DNA from: Flavobacterium aeripolare
GTDB taxonomy: Bacteria > Bacteroidota > Bacteroidia > Flavobacteriales > Flavobacteriaceae
DNA: 64,000 nucleotides
Reading direction: 5' to 3'
Assembly (NCBI RefSeq): GCF_013294025.1
Contig: NZ_JABSNL010000009.1
Coordinates: forward strand, 99,868 to 163,867
Shown: positions 16,540 through 25,349 of the stretch, one piece after another
How the letters are laid out: each line of letters starts with the position of its first letter
Numbering within the stretch: the first letter of the stretch is position 1
Notes under the pieces: generated by a model
Seen by the model: the letters and a program-made list of their open reading frames with translations, nothing else
What the model was told of the DNA's origin: nothing
The model's database searches: none
Made by a program: the position numbers and the translations under genes

Positions 16540-17742
16540 TTACTTACCATCAACATAATCCTGCAAGTAACTAAACTTATCTGTCAATTTTCCGTTCGCT
16601 GTCATTTTGGCTCTAGCCAAAATACCATTTGCATCACCATCAAAGAAAGCTGGAATAACATGCTGTAAAAACATCGCTCCAAAACCTTCACTAGCATCTT
16701 TAGGCAATTCACAAGGTAAATTATCTACTGCCATTACCACCACTGCAGCAGGATGAAAAATTTCAACCTCTTTGTGTTCAGATGGTAAATAACCGTACAA
16801 AGGTTCCGCAATTGTTGATGAGCGCAAAGTGCAAGCAATAGGACCATTAATATCACAAGACACATCCCCTACTACTTTCACATGGCAATCCTTTGCCTGT
16901 AGCATTTCTCTAGTCAAGATATCAGGCGCGTCATTACCATGAAAGTGACCTGTGATAACAATATCAGCCACTTTTGTAAATCGTTCAAAATTTCCAACAT
17001 ACTCCGTAGGATTTTCGTAGAAATCTTTACAAGTAATAAGCTGACCGTCTTTTCTCTTATTATAATCTAATACATCAATTTGCGTATAAACTGCCTGCGA
17101 ATATTTCTTAGTAAGAAAGTTATCCACAGAAACCTCAGTGATTTTAATAGCATCTAGAATTTCCTTAATCCCACCTCCTACTTTACCACCACCAGTAACT
17201 ACAAACTTAACAGGCGGAAAAACAATACGTTTTAGGTGTCTTATCAGTTCGTCTGTTCCTGCTAACGTTTCTGCCTTAGGCAATTTAAATAATTCAAACT
17301 TTAATCCAAAAGCGCGAATAGTATTATAGGCACCTACAATTCCAGCATACCTACCAAAACCTATTAGACGTCTGTTTTCAGCATCTACAATAGTTTCGTG
17401 ATCATATAATGTAATGTTATTTTCTAAGACTGCTTTCAATAATTTTCTATTGTAAGGCTGCTTTTTAATGGTGTGCGAGAAGAAAAAATACGACTTATTA
17501 GGAATCAAGTTTTCAACAGGCACTTCCTTTACACCAAAAAGTACATCTGCATCAAAAACATTTGGTGTAACTGCAATAGAAAGCTTTTGATATTCCTCAT
17601 CTGAGAATATTCGAATATCAGAAGTTTCTACTTCAATTTCAGCTTCTGGATGACTCTCTTTTAATTGCACTAAGGCTTTTGGCGAAAAAACAACACGCCT
17701 GTCGGGTGGACTTTTTCTTTCTTTGATGATTCCGAACTTCAT
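16540..17742 (-). CDS. NAD(P)-dependent oxidoreductase, alanine dehydrogenase/saccharopine dehydrogenase-like
   Basis: 400 residues. The N-terminal domain has the AlaDH/PNT signature (MKFGIIKERKSPPDRRVVFS) and the FSHTIKKQPYNRKLL segment seen in saccharopine dehydrogenase (LYS1)-like enzymes. The Rossmann domain near 180-200 carries the nucleotide loop VVTGGGKVGGGIKEIL. Late motifs include VVGDVSCDINGPIACT and PCELPKDASEGFG. The fold is certain; the substrate is not: an amino-acid dehydrogenase or a lysine-type reductase are the main options. Single gene with its own upstream region. Confidence 0.82.
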   Translation of the reverse strand: MKFGIIKERKSPPDRRVVFSPKALVQLKESHPEAEIEVETSDIRIFSDEEYQKLSIAVTPNVFDADVLFGVKEVPVENLIPNKSYFFFSHTIKKQPYNRKLLKAVLENNITLYDHETIVDAENRRLIGFGRYAGIVGAYNTIRAFGLKFELFKLPKAETLAGTDELIRHLKRIVFPPVKFVVTGGGKVGGGIKEILDAIKITEVSVDNFLTKKYSQAVYTQIDVLDYNKRKDGQLITCKDFYENPTEYVGNFERFTKVADIVITGHFHGNDAPDILTREMLQAKDCHVKVVGDVSCDINGPIACTLRSSTIAEPLYGYLPSEHKEVEIFHPAAVVVMAVDNLPCELPKDASEGFGAMFLQHVIPAFFDGDANGILARAKMTANGKLTDKFSYLQDYVDGK

Positions 17743-17950
17743 ATATTAAATGCTTGCTTAAATGAATTAAAAATAGTCAAATGTTACAAATACAACATTT
17801 TGACTCAATATTGTTTGATTTTTAAAGATAATCTAAATATCCGTGCAATGAACATACAGCGATGAAAAAAATATATACAATTCTAACATATAGTACTAAT
17901 AAAATACTGTTAAGGTTAAAAAAAAACATAAAGAATACTATCTGTTTCGA

Positions 17951-17958
17951 TATATTTG
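17951..17958 (+). promoter_or_regulatory. -7 element of the serine-hydrolase gene
   Basis: TATATTTG fits TAnnTTTG. Transcription would start near 17963, after a possible upstream ATG at 17956, which supports the ATG at 17980 as the true start. Confidence 0.6.
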
Positions 17959-17979
17959 CGATTCAATTTAGCTAAAAAA

Positions 17980-19173
17980 ATGATCTTCATAAAAAACGTA
18001 AATATACTACATATACTGGTCTTTTCGGCAGTAATAAGTAGCTGTAATCAAAAAAATAATGCCCAAGTTTCACCACAAGAACAAGCAAAAAACACGACAA
18101 GAGAAATCTTAAAACCTGGCAAGGAACTAGATCCCAATTATGTAGCTTCAAAAGTAGCTTCAATAACGCACTTCTATAAAAAAACTTGGCCTAATAATAG
18201 TATGAATGGTAGCATCTTAGTGGCAAAAGATGGTCAAGTTATTTTTGAAAGATATAGCGGGGTAACAGACACAAAATCTAAAGATTCAATAACAAGTACA
18301 ACACCGCTTCATCTGGCCTCTGTAAGTAAAGTAATTACTGCAACTGCTATTTTAAAATTAGTAGATCAAAAGAAACTGACATTAGATCAAAAGGTGACAA
18401 CATTGCTAGCAAACTTCCCTTACCCTGATGTTACTGTAAAAACATTACTAAATCACCGCTCAGGCATGCGTAACTATGCTTACTTTACGGGAGAAAAAGG
18501 AATTTGGGACCGACATAAAATATTAAGTAACCAAGATATTTTAGATATCATGGCTACAAAGAAAATTGACTTAGAGTTTAAAACAGATACTCGCTTTAGC
18601 TACTGCAATACTAACTTTGCCATGCTAGCTTTAATTATCGAAAAAGTAACCGCTTTGAGCTATGAAGATGCGATGAAAAAACTAATCTTTACTCCTCTTG
18701 ACATGAAAGACACTTATGTGTTTGATTACGAAAGAGACAAAGGAACAGCAGTACCGTCTTACAGAAACAACAGTAAAGTAGCCTTAGATTACTTAGACGC
18801 AATTTATGGAGACAAGAATATATATTCTACTGCGCGTGATCTATTAAAATTTGATCAAGGAAGAAACTCTGCTTTATTTTTTAATCCTGAATTACTTAAA
18901 CAAGCGTATATTGGTTACAGCAACGAGCATGTAGGTCAAAATAACTACGGACTAGGAATGCGAATGATTAACTGGCCAACCGGGCAAAATTTTTATTTTC
19001 ACAATGGCTGGTGGCACGGGAATACTTCGTCGTTTATTACCTTGCCTATTGAAGGTGTAACGATAATTGCTTTATCTAATAAATTTACTAGAAGCACTTA
19101 TAAAGTGAGAGAACTGTCTGTACTTTTTGGAGATTATCCTTTTAAGATAGATGATGATGGAAAACAAGAATAA
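17980..19173 (+). CDS. Serine hydrolase lipoprotein, beta-lactamase/PBP4*-like
   Basis: 397 residues from the ATG at 17980. The start MIFIKNVNILHILVFSAVIS with C22 forms a lipoprotein signal peptide, so the protein is an envelope lipoprotein. The class C beta-lactamase-like fold shows the SxxK motif (S114-V-S-K117 in HLASVSKVITA), the YxN motif in FSYCNTNFAML and a late HNGWWHGNTS segment in place of KTG. Such proteins are esterases, D-aminopeptidases or carboxypeptidases rather than true beta-lactamases. It is monocistronic and lies just upstream of tmRNA. Confidence 0.88.
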   Translation: MIFIKNVNILHILVFSAVISSCNQKNNAQVSPQEQAKNTTREILKPGKELDPNYVASKVASITHFYKKTWPNNSMNGSILVAKDGQVIFERYSGVTDTKSKDSITSTTPLHLASVSKVITATAILKLVDQKKLTLDQKVTTLLANFPYPDVTVKTLLNHRSGMRNYAYFTGEKGIWDRHKILSNQDILDIMATKKIDLEFKTDTRFSYCNTNFAMLALIIEKVTALSYEDAMKKLIFTPLDMKDTYVFDYERDKGTAVPSYRNNSKVALDYLDAIYGDKNIYSTARDLLKFDQGRNSALFFNPELLKQAYIGYSNEHVGQNNYGLGMRMINWPTGQNFYFHNGWWHGNTSSFITLPIEGVTIIALSNKFTRSTYKVRELSVLFGDYPFKIDDDGKQE

Positions 19174-19201
19174 TTTTATTTAGATAAATCCACCAATAAC
19201 A

Positions 19202-19230
19202 TTGTATTTGGGATAAATTGAATATCTTTG
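19202..19230 (+). promoter_or_regulatory. Promoter of ssrA
   Basis: TTG (19202-19204), 18 nt, then TATCTTTG (19223-19230) is a full match to the Bacteroidota housekeeping promoter. Transcription would begin about 20 nt before the mature tmRNA 5' end. Confidence 0.75.
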
Positions 19231-19254
19231 CACTCTCAATTTTTATAGAGATTT

Positions 19255-19648
19255 GGGGTCGACTGGTTTTGACAGCAAGTCGAATTGAACAGTAAGCACG
19301 TCGAGCATTGAGACCTTGCTCGTAAATATAAGATCTTACAATTTTACACGGCGAAAATAACTACGCTTTAGCTGCATAATCCGAATTATAGTACGATTAC
19401 GCCACGTTCCTATCAGATAGGAAAGCTGGATTCTCCTTGAAAGCCTTGGTTTGTGGCGTTCTATTCAGGAGAACCGTAAAAATAGACCTAGATTTCCATA
19501 AGCTTCGGGTGGATTTCAAAATTAAGAAGATAAGTATTGAGTGGCTGTTTCTGGCCTAGCTCACTATCGAAAATTCAATCAGGAAATAAACGCGTAGAAA
19601 GCTCTTTAATTGCTTGTTTGGACCCGAGTTCGATTCTCGGCGACTCCA
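19255..19648 (+). ncRNA. ssrA: Transfer-messenger RNA
   Basis: The 5' end GGGGTCGACTGGTTTTGACAG and the 3' end GTTCGATTCTCGGCGACTCC-A form the tRNA-like domain. The tag reading frame, 19350-19379, encodes GENNYALAA followed by TAA, the tag expected in Flavobacteria. It rescues stalled ribosomes with SmpB. CCA is not encoded. A strong terminator follows immediately. Confidence 0.97.
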
Positions 19649-19650
19649 CA

Positions 19651-19686
19651 AAAAAGCCCCGTAAACCCAGTGTTTACGGGGCTTTT
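19651..19686 (+). terminator. Intrinsic terminator of ssrA
   Basis: AAAAAGCCCCGTAAAC pairs with GTTTACGGGGCTTTTT around 5 nt. Confidence 0.93.
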
Positions 19687-19878
19687 TGTTTGCGGTTGAT
19701 ATATTTGGTTGCCTGTACGTTTAATTTTTATTTAAAGTACTTTCAACTAGATCCTGTAGCAACCACAGCTAGCGCGGAAATAAAACTCTCGCCTGCTAAT
19801 AGAGTATTCGATAAAGACCAAAAACAACTAGCCCTACTATTAATATAATTTCTACAAAAAGTAACCAAGACTCCGTAT

Positions 19879-20877
19879 CTATAAAGAATGACGCAAAATA
19901 AGTTCGCTTTTATTTTCTATTTGTTGGTGTTTGTTTTTTAATATCATTTGTGCCAAAATTTTCCCCATGGCTTCAAAATTTGTAGAAATGGTTGTAATGC
20001 CGTTTTCGACTATTTTTTTAAGCGGAGTATCATTGTAAGATATGATACCATAATCTAGACCTAATTTTAGTTTTTGCTTTTTAGAAGTTTCAATCACGTG
20101 CACTAAGTCCCTATCATCAGGAATGACATACACCTCTCCTTTATTAATTGTTCTATTCGCAAAATCAGAAATAACTTCGTAATCAAAATCCCCCTGCTGG
20201 CAAAAATGTAAAAACCCTTCTTTCATTCCGATTGGTTCTCTAAAACCGGGGAAAATTAAGATTAGCTTTTGGTATTTTTTTAATTGTCCTTTCCCTTTTT
20301 GCAGTCCCTTATAAATGTCTTCGCGATGATTTTGATAAACTGCAGGAAAACTAAGCAGTTCTGGATTAGTTTGATCTAATATATACACCTCCTCAACTGG
20401 TAGGGTTTTTATAATCGCCGCTGCCTCAATCAAATTGGTTGGCATTACAACGTATTTAGTGTAGTTTCCATTAGCATCGTTAACCAACTTTTGAAACACC
20501 TGACTGTTAAAATGATGGAAGAAAATATCAACCTGAACGCCTTTGCCCAGACTCTTTAAAAAAGCATTGTAGATATCTTCCTTAAAGATATTTAGTTCAT
20601 CAAATAATAGAAAAACCTTCTGTTTTATCTTGGTTTCCACACTTTTAACATAACAACCTTTGCCCGCGATTGCGTAAATTATCCCCCTCTTTTTCAGTTC
20701 GTTATAAGCTAATAAAACCGTATCCCTAGACAAGGTAAATTCTAAACACACTTTATTTACAGAGGGTAGCTTATCATCTTTTTTAAGCCTTCCTTCCTCT
20801 ATTGATTTTTCAATGGTAGCAATAATCTGTTTGTATTTAGGAATACCTATGTTTTCTTGAACTGAAATTATTTTCAT
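19879..20877 (-). CDS. GntR-family regulator with LacI-type sugar-binding domain
   Basis: 332 residues. Residues 10-75 are a winged helix of GntR type (KYKQIIATIEKSIEEGRLKK, then KVCLEFTLSRDTVLLAYNELKKRG and GKGCYV). Residues 85-332 resemble a periplasmic-binding-protein/LacI effector domain (VFLLFDELNIFKEDIYNAF, YGIISYNDTPLKKIVENGITT, FEAMGKILAQMI), as in AraR. It is divergent from the galactose operon, 99 bp away, so it most likely senses galactose or a Leloir intermediate and represses that operon. A direct repeat ACTGGT-N4-ACTGGT in the gap is a candidate site. Confidence 0.87.
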   Translation of the reverse strand: MKIISVQENIGIPKYKQIIATIEKSIEEGRLKKDDKLPSVNKVCLEFTLSRDTVLLAYNELKKRGIIYAIAGKGCYVKSVETKIKQKVFLLFDELNIFKEDIYNAFLKSLGKGVQVDIFFHHFNSQVFQKLVNDANGNYTKYVVMPTNLIEAAAIIKTLPVEEVYILDQTNPELLSFPAVYQNHREDIYKGLQKGKGQLKKYQKLILIFPGFREPIGMKEGFLHFCQQGDFDYEVISDFANRTINKGEVYVIPDDRDLVHVIETSKKQKLKLGLDYGIISYNDTPLKKIVENGITTISTNFEAMGKILAQMILKNKHQQIENKSELILRHSL

Positions 20878-20905
20878 AAGTGCGATTTTTACGCAAGATA
20901 CAAAA

Positions 20906-20951
20906 ACTGGTAGGTACTGGTGTGTAAAAGCATTCTTTTATTTTACTTTTG
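20906..20951 (+). promoter_or_regulatory. Promoter and candidate operator of the galactose operon
   Basis: ACTGGT occurs at 20906-20911 and 20916-20921, exactly one helical turn apart, followed by a -7 element TACTTTTG at 20944-20951. The position just upstream of the promoter, next to the divergent GntR gene, suits a regulator site. The operator call is inference. Confidence 0.4.
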
Positions 20952-20976
20952 ATTTTCAGTATTTAACAAAAAAAGT

Positions 20977-22029
20977 ATGGAAACAAAATACATATCACAT
21001 TTTATCGGTAATAATATAACGAAATTGTTTGGTAAACTACCTAACGGAGAAAGTGTACACTCTTGTAAATTGATTAATGATAATGGTATGGAGGTCCATA
21101 TAATAAATTATGGCGCTACCATTACAGCTATAAAAATTCCTTTACAAAACGGTACCATGATAGATACTGTTTTAGGTTTTGATAACTTGTCTGGATATGT
21201 AGATTCGTTTGCTGGATTAGATGCGCCTTATTATGGCGCAACTGTAGGCAGATACGCAGGCCGAATCAAGGATGGAAAATTCAGCTTGAATGAAACTAAT
21301 TTTCAATTAAATACTAATAACAACAACAATACATTACACGGCGGAATTAATAATTTCAGCCAGAAAGTGTGGGATATAATCGACATAAAAGAAGGAGATC
21401 TCCCGAGTGTGAAAATGAGACTGATTAGTCCAGATAACGATGAGCATTTTCCAGCTGAACTTACAATCGAAGTAGCATACACATTAAACAATCAAAATGA
21501 ATTGCTTGTTTCTTATCATGCTACGGCAAATGCTGATACTATTATCAATTTAACTAATCATAGTTATTTTAATTTAGACGGTCATGATACTACTGTGGTA
21601 AATCAGGATTTAACAATTTGCTCTGATAAAATGCTAGAAACAACAATGACTAGTATTCCTACGGGTAAAATTGCAGCAACTACTAATGGACCCTTTGATT
21701 TTACATCGGCTAGAAAATGTCCTACTACTATAGACAACACTTTTATTGCTCCAAATTATAATGAAGCTGCTGCCATACTTTATAGTCCTAAAAACAAGCT
21801 ACAAATGACGGTTCATACTACGCAACCTGGTGTTCATGTTTATGTAGGTGGCGCCTGTAAAGCAGGTCTAAATGCTAAGAACGGAGCTGCCTATCACAGT
21901 AGGAGTGGTATTTGCTTTGAAACCCAAAATTATCCTGATGCACCCAACCATTCAAATTTCCCTTCGGCGATTTTAAAAAAAGGAGACGTGTACCATCACA
22001 AAACAAGCTATAATTTTCAATCTTTATAA
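20977..22029 (+). CDS. galM: Aldose 1-epimerase (galactose mutarotase)
   Basis: 350 residues. It interconverts alpha- and beta-D-galactose, feeding galactokinase. Motifs: GATITAIKIP near the start, VGRYAGRIKDGKF, the catalytic His region NLTNHSYFNLDG and the catalytic Glu in ICFETQNYPDAPNH. The N-terminus has no signal peptide, so it is cytosolic. First gene of galM-galK-galT-galE-symporter; 12 bp to galK. Confidence 0.93.
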   Translation: METKYISHFIGNNITKLFGKLPNGESVHSCKLINDNGMEVHIINYGATITAIKIPLQNGTMIDTVLGFDNLSGYVDSFAGLDAPYYGATVGRYAGRIKDGKFSLNETNFQLNTNNNNNTLHGGINNFSQKVWDIIDIKEGDLPSVKMRLISPDNDEHFPAELTIEVAYTLNNQNELLVSYHATANADTIINLTNHSYFNLDGHDTTVVNQDLTICSDKMLETTMTSIPTGKIAATTNGPFDFTSARKCPTTIDNTFIAPNYNEAAAILYSPKNKLQMTVHTTQPGVHVYVGGACKAGLNAKNGAAYHSRSGICFETQNYPDAPNHSNFPSAILKKGDVYHHKTSYNFQSL

Positions 22030-22041
22030 GTCAATAACGCT

Positions 22042-23208
22042 ATGAATACTACTTTAATCAATAAAACCAGCAGCTATTTCCAACAAGTATTTCACTCTGA
22101 ACCTACTACTGTAGTTCTTTCTCCTGGGAGAATCAATATCATTGGAGAACACATTGACTATAACGATGGTTATGTTCTACCTGCTGCCATCGACAAGATA
22201 ATTTGTTTTGCTTTCGAAAAAAACAATTCAAATACTTCTAGGGTAATTGCCATGGATCTTGATGATGAATTTGAAATTGATGTTACAAAAGAAATCACGC
22301 AAACTGAAAGTGTTTGGACAAATTATATTAGAGGAGTTTTGCAACAATTAAAGCAAAACGGTTTTGAATTTGAAGGTGTCAACTGTGTTTTCAGTAGCAA
22401 CATTCCAGTGGGTTCTGGGCTATCGTCTTCGGCAGCTTTAGAATGCGGATTTTTATTTGGTATGAATGAACTATTTCAATTAAATATAAAGCCTATCGAT
22501 ATTGCTTTGTTAGGTCAAAAAGCAGAACATTGGGTAGGAATTCATTGCGGAATAATGGATCAATTTTCTAGTGTTATGGGTAAGGAGAACAAAGTCGTTA
22601 AAATTGACTGCCGCACGCTAGAATACACGTATCATGAAGCCAACTTTAATGAGTATTCCTTAATTTTATTTGATTCGAATGTAAAGCATTCCCTAATGAC
22701 ATCGGCGTACAACGAGCGTAGAGATCAATGTGAGGAAGGGATAGCAATTGTGAAACAAAATTTCCCCGAAATCAATAGTTTTAGAGATTGTACTGAGCAA
22801 ACTATTATTGATCTAAAGGGAAAAATGAGTGCCGATGTGTACAAGCGTTCGCTATTTGTCGTAAAAGAGATTAATAGAGTTATTGAAGCTTGCAAAGCCT
22901 TAGACAATGGTAATATTGCCCTTTTAGGCGAATTAATGTTTGCAACGCACGAGGGGTTGTCTAAAAATTACGAAGTAAGTTGTAAGGAACTGGACGTTCT
23001 TGTGGATTTAGCTAAAGCAGAAGAAGTAGTTATAGGATCTCGATTAATGGGTGGCGGTTTTGGCGGTTGCACTATTAATTTAGTCAAAAAAGGATTTGAA
23101 GATGAAGTAAAAGCAAAATTTTCAAAAGCTTATTTTGATGCCTTTAACATAGAATTAAAAATTTATGATGTTACCATTGGAAACGGAACATCACTTTATA
23201 AAAAATAA
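22042..23208 (+). CDS. galK: Galactokinase
   Basis: 388 residues. ATP-dependent phosphorylation of galactose at C1. GHMP-kinase motifs: the galactokinase signature GRINIIGEHIDYNDGYVLP (substrate binding), PVGSGLSSSAALE (phosphate loop) and the third motif GGGFGGCTINLV. The catalytic Asp lies in HCGIMDQFSSVMG. Five base pairs separate it from galT, so it is translationally linked. Confidence 0.95.
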   Translation: MNTTLINKTSSYFQQVFHSEPTTVVLSPGRINIIGEHIDYNDGYVLPAAIDKIICFAFEKNNSNTSRVIAMDLDDEFEIDVTKEITQTESVWTNYIRGVLQQLKQNGFEFEGVNCVFSSNIPVGSGLSSSAALECGFLFGMNELFQLNIKPIDIALLGQKAEHWVGIHCGIMDQFSSVMGKENKVVKIDCRTLEYTYHEANFNEYSLILFDSNVKHSLMTSAYNERRDQCEEGIAIVKQNFPEINSFRDCTEQTIIDLKGKMSADVYKRSLFVVKEINRVIEACKALDNGNIALLGELMFATHEGLSKNYEVSCKELDVLVDLAKAEEVVIGSRLMGGGFGGCTINLVKKGFEDEVKAKFSKAYFDAFNIELKIYDVTIGNGTSLYKK

Positions 23209-23213
23209 TTATC

Positions 23214-24263
23214 ATGAAAAAATTTGACATAAACGAAGATCCACATAGAAGGTATAATCCATTAATAAACGAGTGGGTTCTGGTATCTCCGCACCGTTCT
23301 AAACGCCCATGGCAAGGACAGAATGAAAGTATTTCTAAGGAGGAATTACCTGCTTATGATCCTACTTGCTATTTGTGTGCAGGAAATGTGCGTGCTAATG
23401 GTGAAGTAAATCCAGATTATAAAAAGAGTTTTGTTTTCGAAAATGACTTTGCTGCCCTAAAACAAGAACCTATTGATTTTCAAGAAGATAAAAACAACTT
23501 GTTTTTTAAAGCACAACCAGAAAGAGGTATTTCTAAGGTTGTTTGTTTCTCACCAGAGCACAATTTGACATTACCAGAAATGACTGTCGATGCGATCAGT
23601 GATATTATTGCTACTTGGCAAAAAGAATATACTGATTTAGGAAGCATCGATTACATCAATCACGTACAAATATTTGAAAATAAAGGTAGTGTTATGGGTT
23701 GTAGTAACCCGCATCCTCATGGTCAAATTTGGGCGCAATCTTCACTGCCAACAGAGGTAGAAAAAACGCAAGCCAACTTACAAGCATACTATAAAAAGCA
23801 GGGTACAAACTTGCTTCAAGATTACTTGCACGAAGAATTAAAACTTAAAGAGCGTGTGGTTGTCGAAAACGATCATTTTGCTGTACTAGTACCTTTCTGG
23901 GCTGTGTGGCCTTTTGAAACCATGATTATCAGTAAAAGACACATCACTAAAATTACGGACTTCACTACTGACGAAGCAACGGCTTTTGCTAGTATTTTAA
24001 AGCAATTGACAACACGTTACGACAACCTTTTTGAAACTTCATTTCCCTATTCTTCAGGAGTTCATCAAGCGCCTACAGATGGTGAGGAACATCCTGAATG
24101 GCAATTCCACATGCATTTTTATCCGCCATTATTGCGTTCTGCAACTGTAAAGAAATTTATGGTAGGTTATGAGATGATGGGAGAATCACAAAGAGACATC
24201 ACTGCCGAAAAAAGTGCTCAAATGCTGAGAGACCTTTCTGACGTTCACTATAAAAACAAATAA
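23214..24263 (+). CDS. galT: UDP-glucose-hexose-1-phosphate uridylyltransferase
   Basis: 349 residues. It swaps UMP between UDP-glucose and galactose-1-phosphate. HIT-superfamily signature: zinc site CYLCAGN, the Gln/His active site CSNPHPHGQIWAQ, and the second domain with FPYSSGVHQAP and HMHFYPPLL. Start MKKFDINEDPHRRYNPL is standard. Two bases before galE. Confidence 0.96.
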   Translation: MKKFDINEDPHRRYNPLINEWVLVSPHRSKRPWQGQNESISKEELPAYDPTCYLCAGNVRANGEVNPDYKKSFVFENDFAALKQEPIDFQEDKNNLFFKAQPERGISKVVCFSPEHNLTLPEMTVDAISDIIATWQKEYTDLGSIDYINHVQIFENKGSVMGCSNPHPHGQIWAQSSLPTEVEKTQANLQAYYKKQGTNLLQDYLHEELKLKERVVVENDHFAVLVPFWAVWPFETMIISKRHITKITDFTTDEATAFASILKQLTTRYDNLFETSFPYSSGVHQAPTDGEEHPEWQFHMHFYPPLLRSATVKKFMVGYEMMGESQRDITAEKSAQMLRDLSDVHYKNK

Positions 24264-24265
24264 TT

Positions 24266-25288
24266 ATGAAAATTGTAGTTACTGGAGGTTTGGGATTTAT
24301 AGGTTCGCATACCGTAGTCGAATTGCAAAACAAAGGCTATGAAGTTATTGTTATTGATAATTTATCAAATGCTACCGAAGATGTTTTACAAGGAATCACG
24401 GCAATAACGGGCACGACTCCCCTATTTGAAAAATTAGATTTACGTGAAAAGGCGGTGGTTCAAGACTTCTTTAAAAGACATCAGGATATTAAGGGAGTTA
24501 TTCATTTTGCAGCTTCAAAAGCAGTAGGAGAAAGCGTGGGTAATCCCTTGCTTTATTACGAAAACAACATCAATTCATTGGTATATTTACTTCAAGAATT
24601 AGAGAAAAAAGAAGATGCTCATTTTATCTTTAGCTCTTCTTGTACCGTTTATGGTCAAGCCAAAGTGATGCCAATTGATGAGAACACGGCCGTTCAAACC
24701 GCGCTGTCTCCTTATGGTAATACTAAGCAAATAGGTGAGGAAATCATATCAGATGTAGCAAAAATAAGTGGTATCAACGCTATACTGTTGCGCTACTTTA
24801 ATCCTATTGGAGCGCATACCACAGCAGAAATTGGAGAATTACCGCTAGGTGTACCACAAAATCTAGTGCCGTTTATTACGCAAACCGCAGTTGGTTTAAG
24901 AAGCGAACTATTAGTGTACGGTGATGATTACCCTACTACTGACGGAACATGCATACGTGATTACATTCATGTAGTAGATCTAGCTAAAGCTCACGTCGTT
25001 GCGCTAGAGCGTTTACTCGACAAGAAAAACAGTGAGAAAGTAGAAACGTTTAATTTAGGAACTGGTGTAGGAAGTTCTGTTCTAGAAGTTATTCATGCAT
25101 TCGAAAAAGTGAGCGGTAAAAAACTCAATTATAGCATTGTTGATCGCAGAGCTGGTGACATTACTTCAGCGTATGCTAATACTAATAAAGCCAATGAAGT
25201 GCTAGGATGGAAAACCCAACTTACACTTGAACAAGCCATGGAGAGCGCTTGGAAATGGGAGCAAAAAGTGCGTGGCATTACCATTTAG
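24266..25288 (+). CDS. galE: UDP-glucose 4-epimerase
   Basis: 340 residues. Short-chain dehydrogenase fold: NAD loop VTGGLGFIGSHT, catalytic FSSSCTVYG and YGNTK (YxxxK), then the sugar-binding LRYFNPIGAH and RDYIHVVDLA. Regenerates UDP-glucose and closes the Leloir cycle. Fourth gene of the operon, 61 bp before the symporter. Confidence 0.96.
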   Translation: MKIVVTGGLGFIGSHTVVELQNKGYEVIVIDNLSNATEDVLQGITAITGTTPLFEKLDLREKAVVQDFFKRHQDIKGVIHFAASKAVGESVGNPLLYYENNINSLVYLLQELEKKEDAHFIFSSSCTVYGQAKVMPIDENTAVQTALSPYGNTKQIGEEIISDVAKISGINAILLRYFNPIGAHTTAEIGELPLGVPQNLVPFITQTAVGLRSELLVYGDDYPTTDGTCIRDYIHVVDLAKAHVVALERLLDKKNSEKVETFNLGTGVGSSVLEVIHAFEKVSGKKLNYSIVDRRAGDITSAYANTNKANEVLGWKTQLTLEQAMESAWKWEQKVRGITI

Positions 25289-25349
25289 ATTAGCAGAGAC
25301 TTAAAAGGTTTTAATTAAAAATAGTGTTTAAAATAATAACAAAAAAGAT

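Noticed and set aside
19537..19848. 103-codon plus-strand frame after tmRNA
   Set aside because: It begins inside the tmRNA and runs through its terminator; not a protein gene. The tail after 19700 could be a decayed gene end but is too short to judge.
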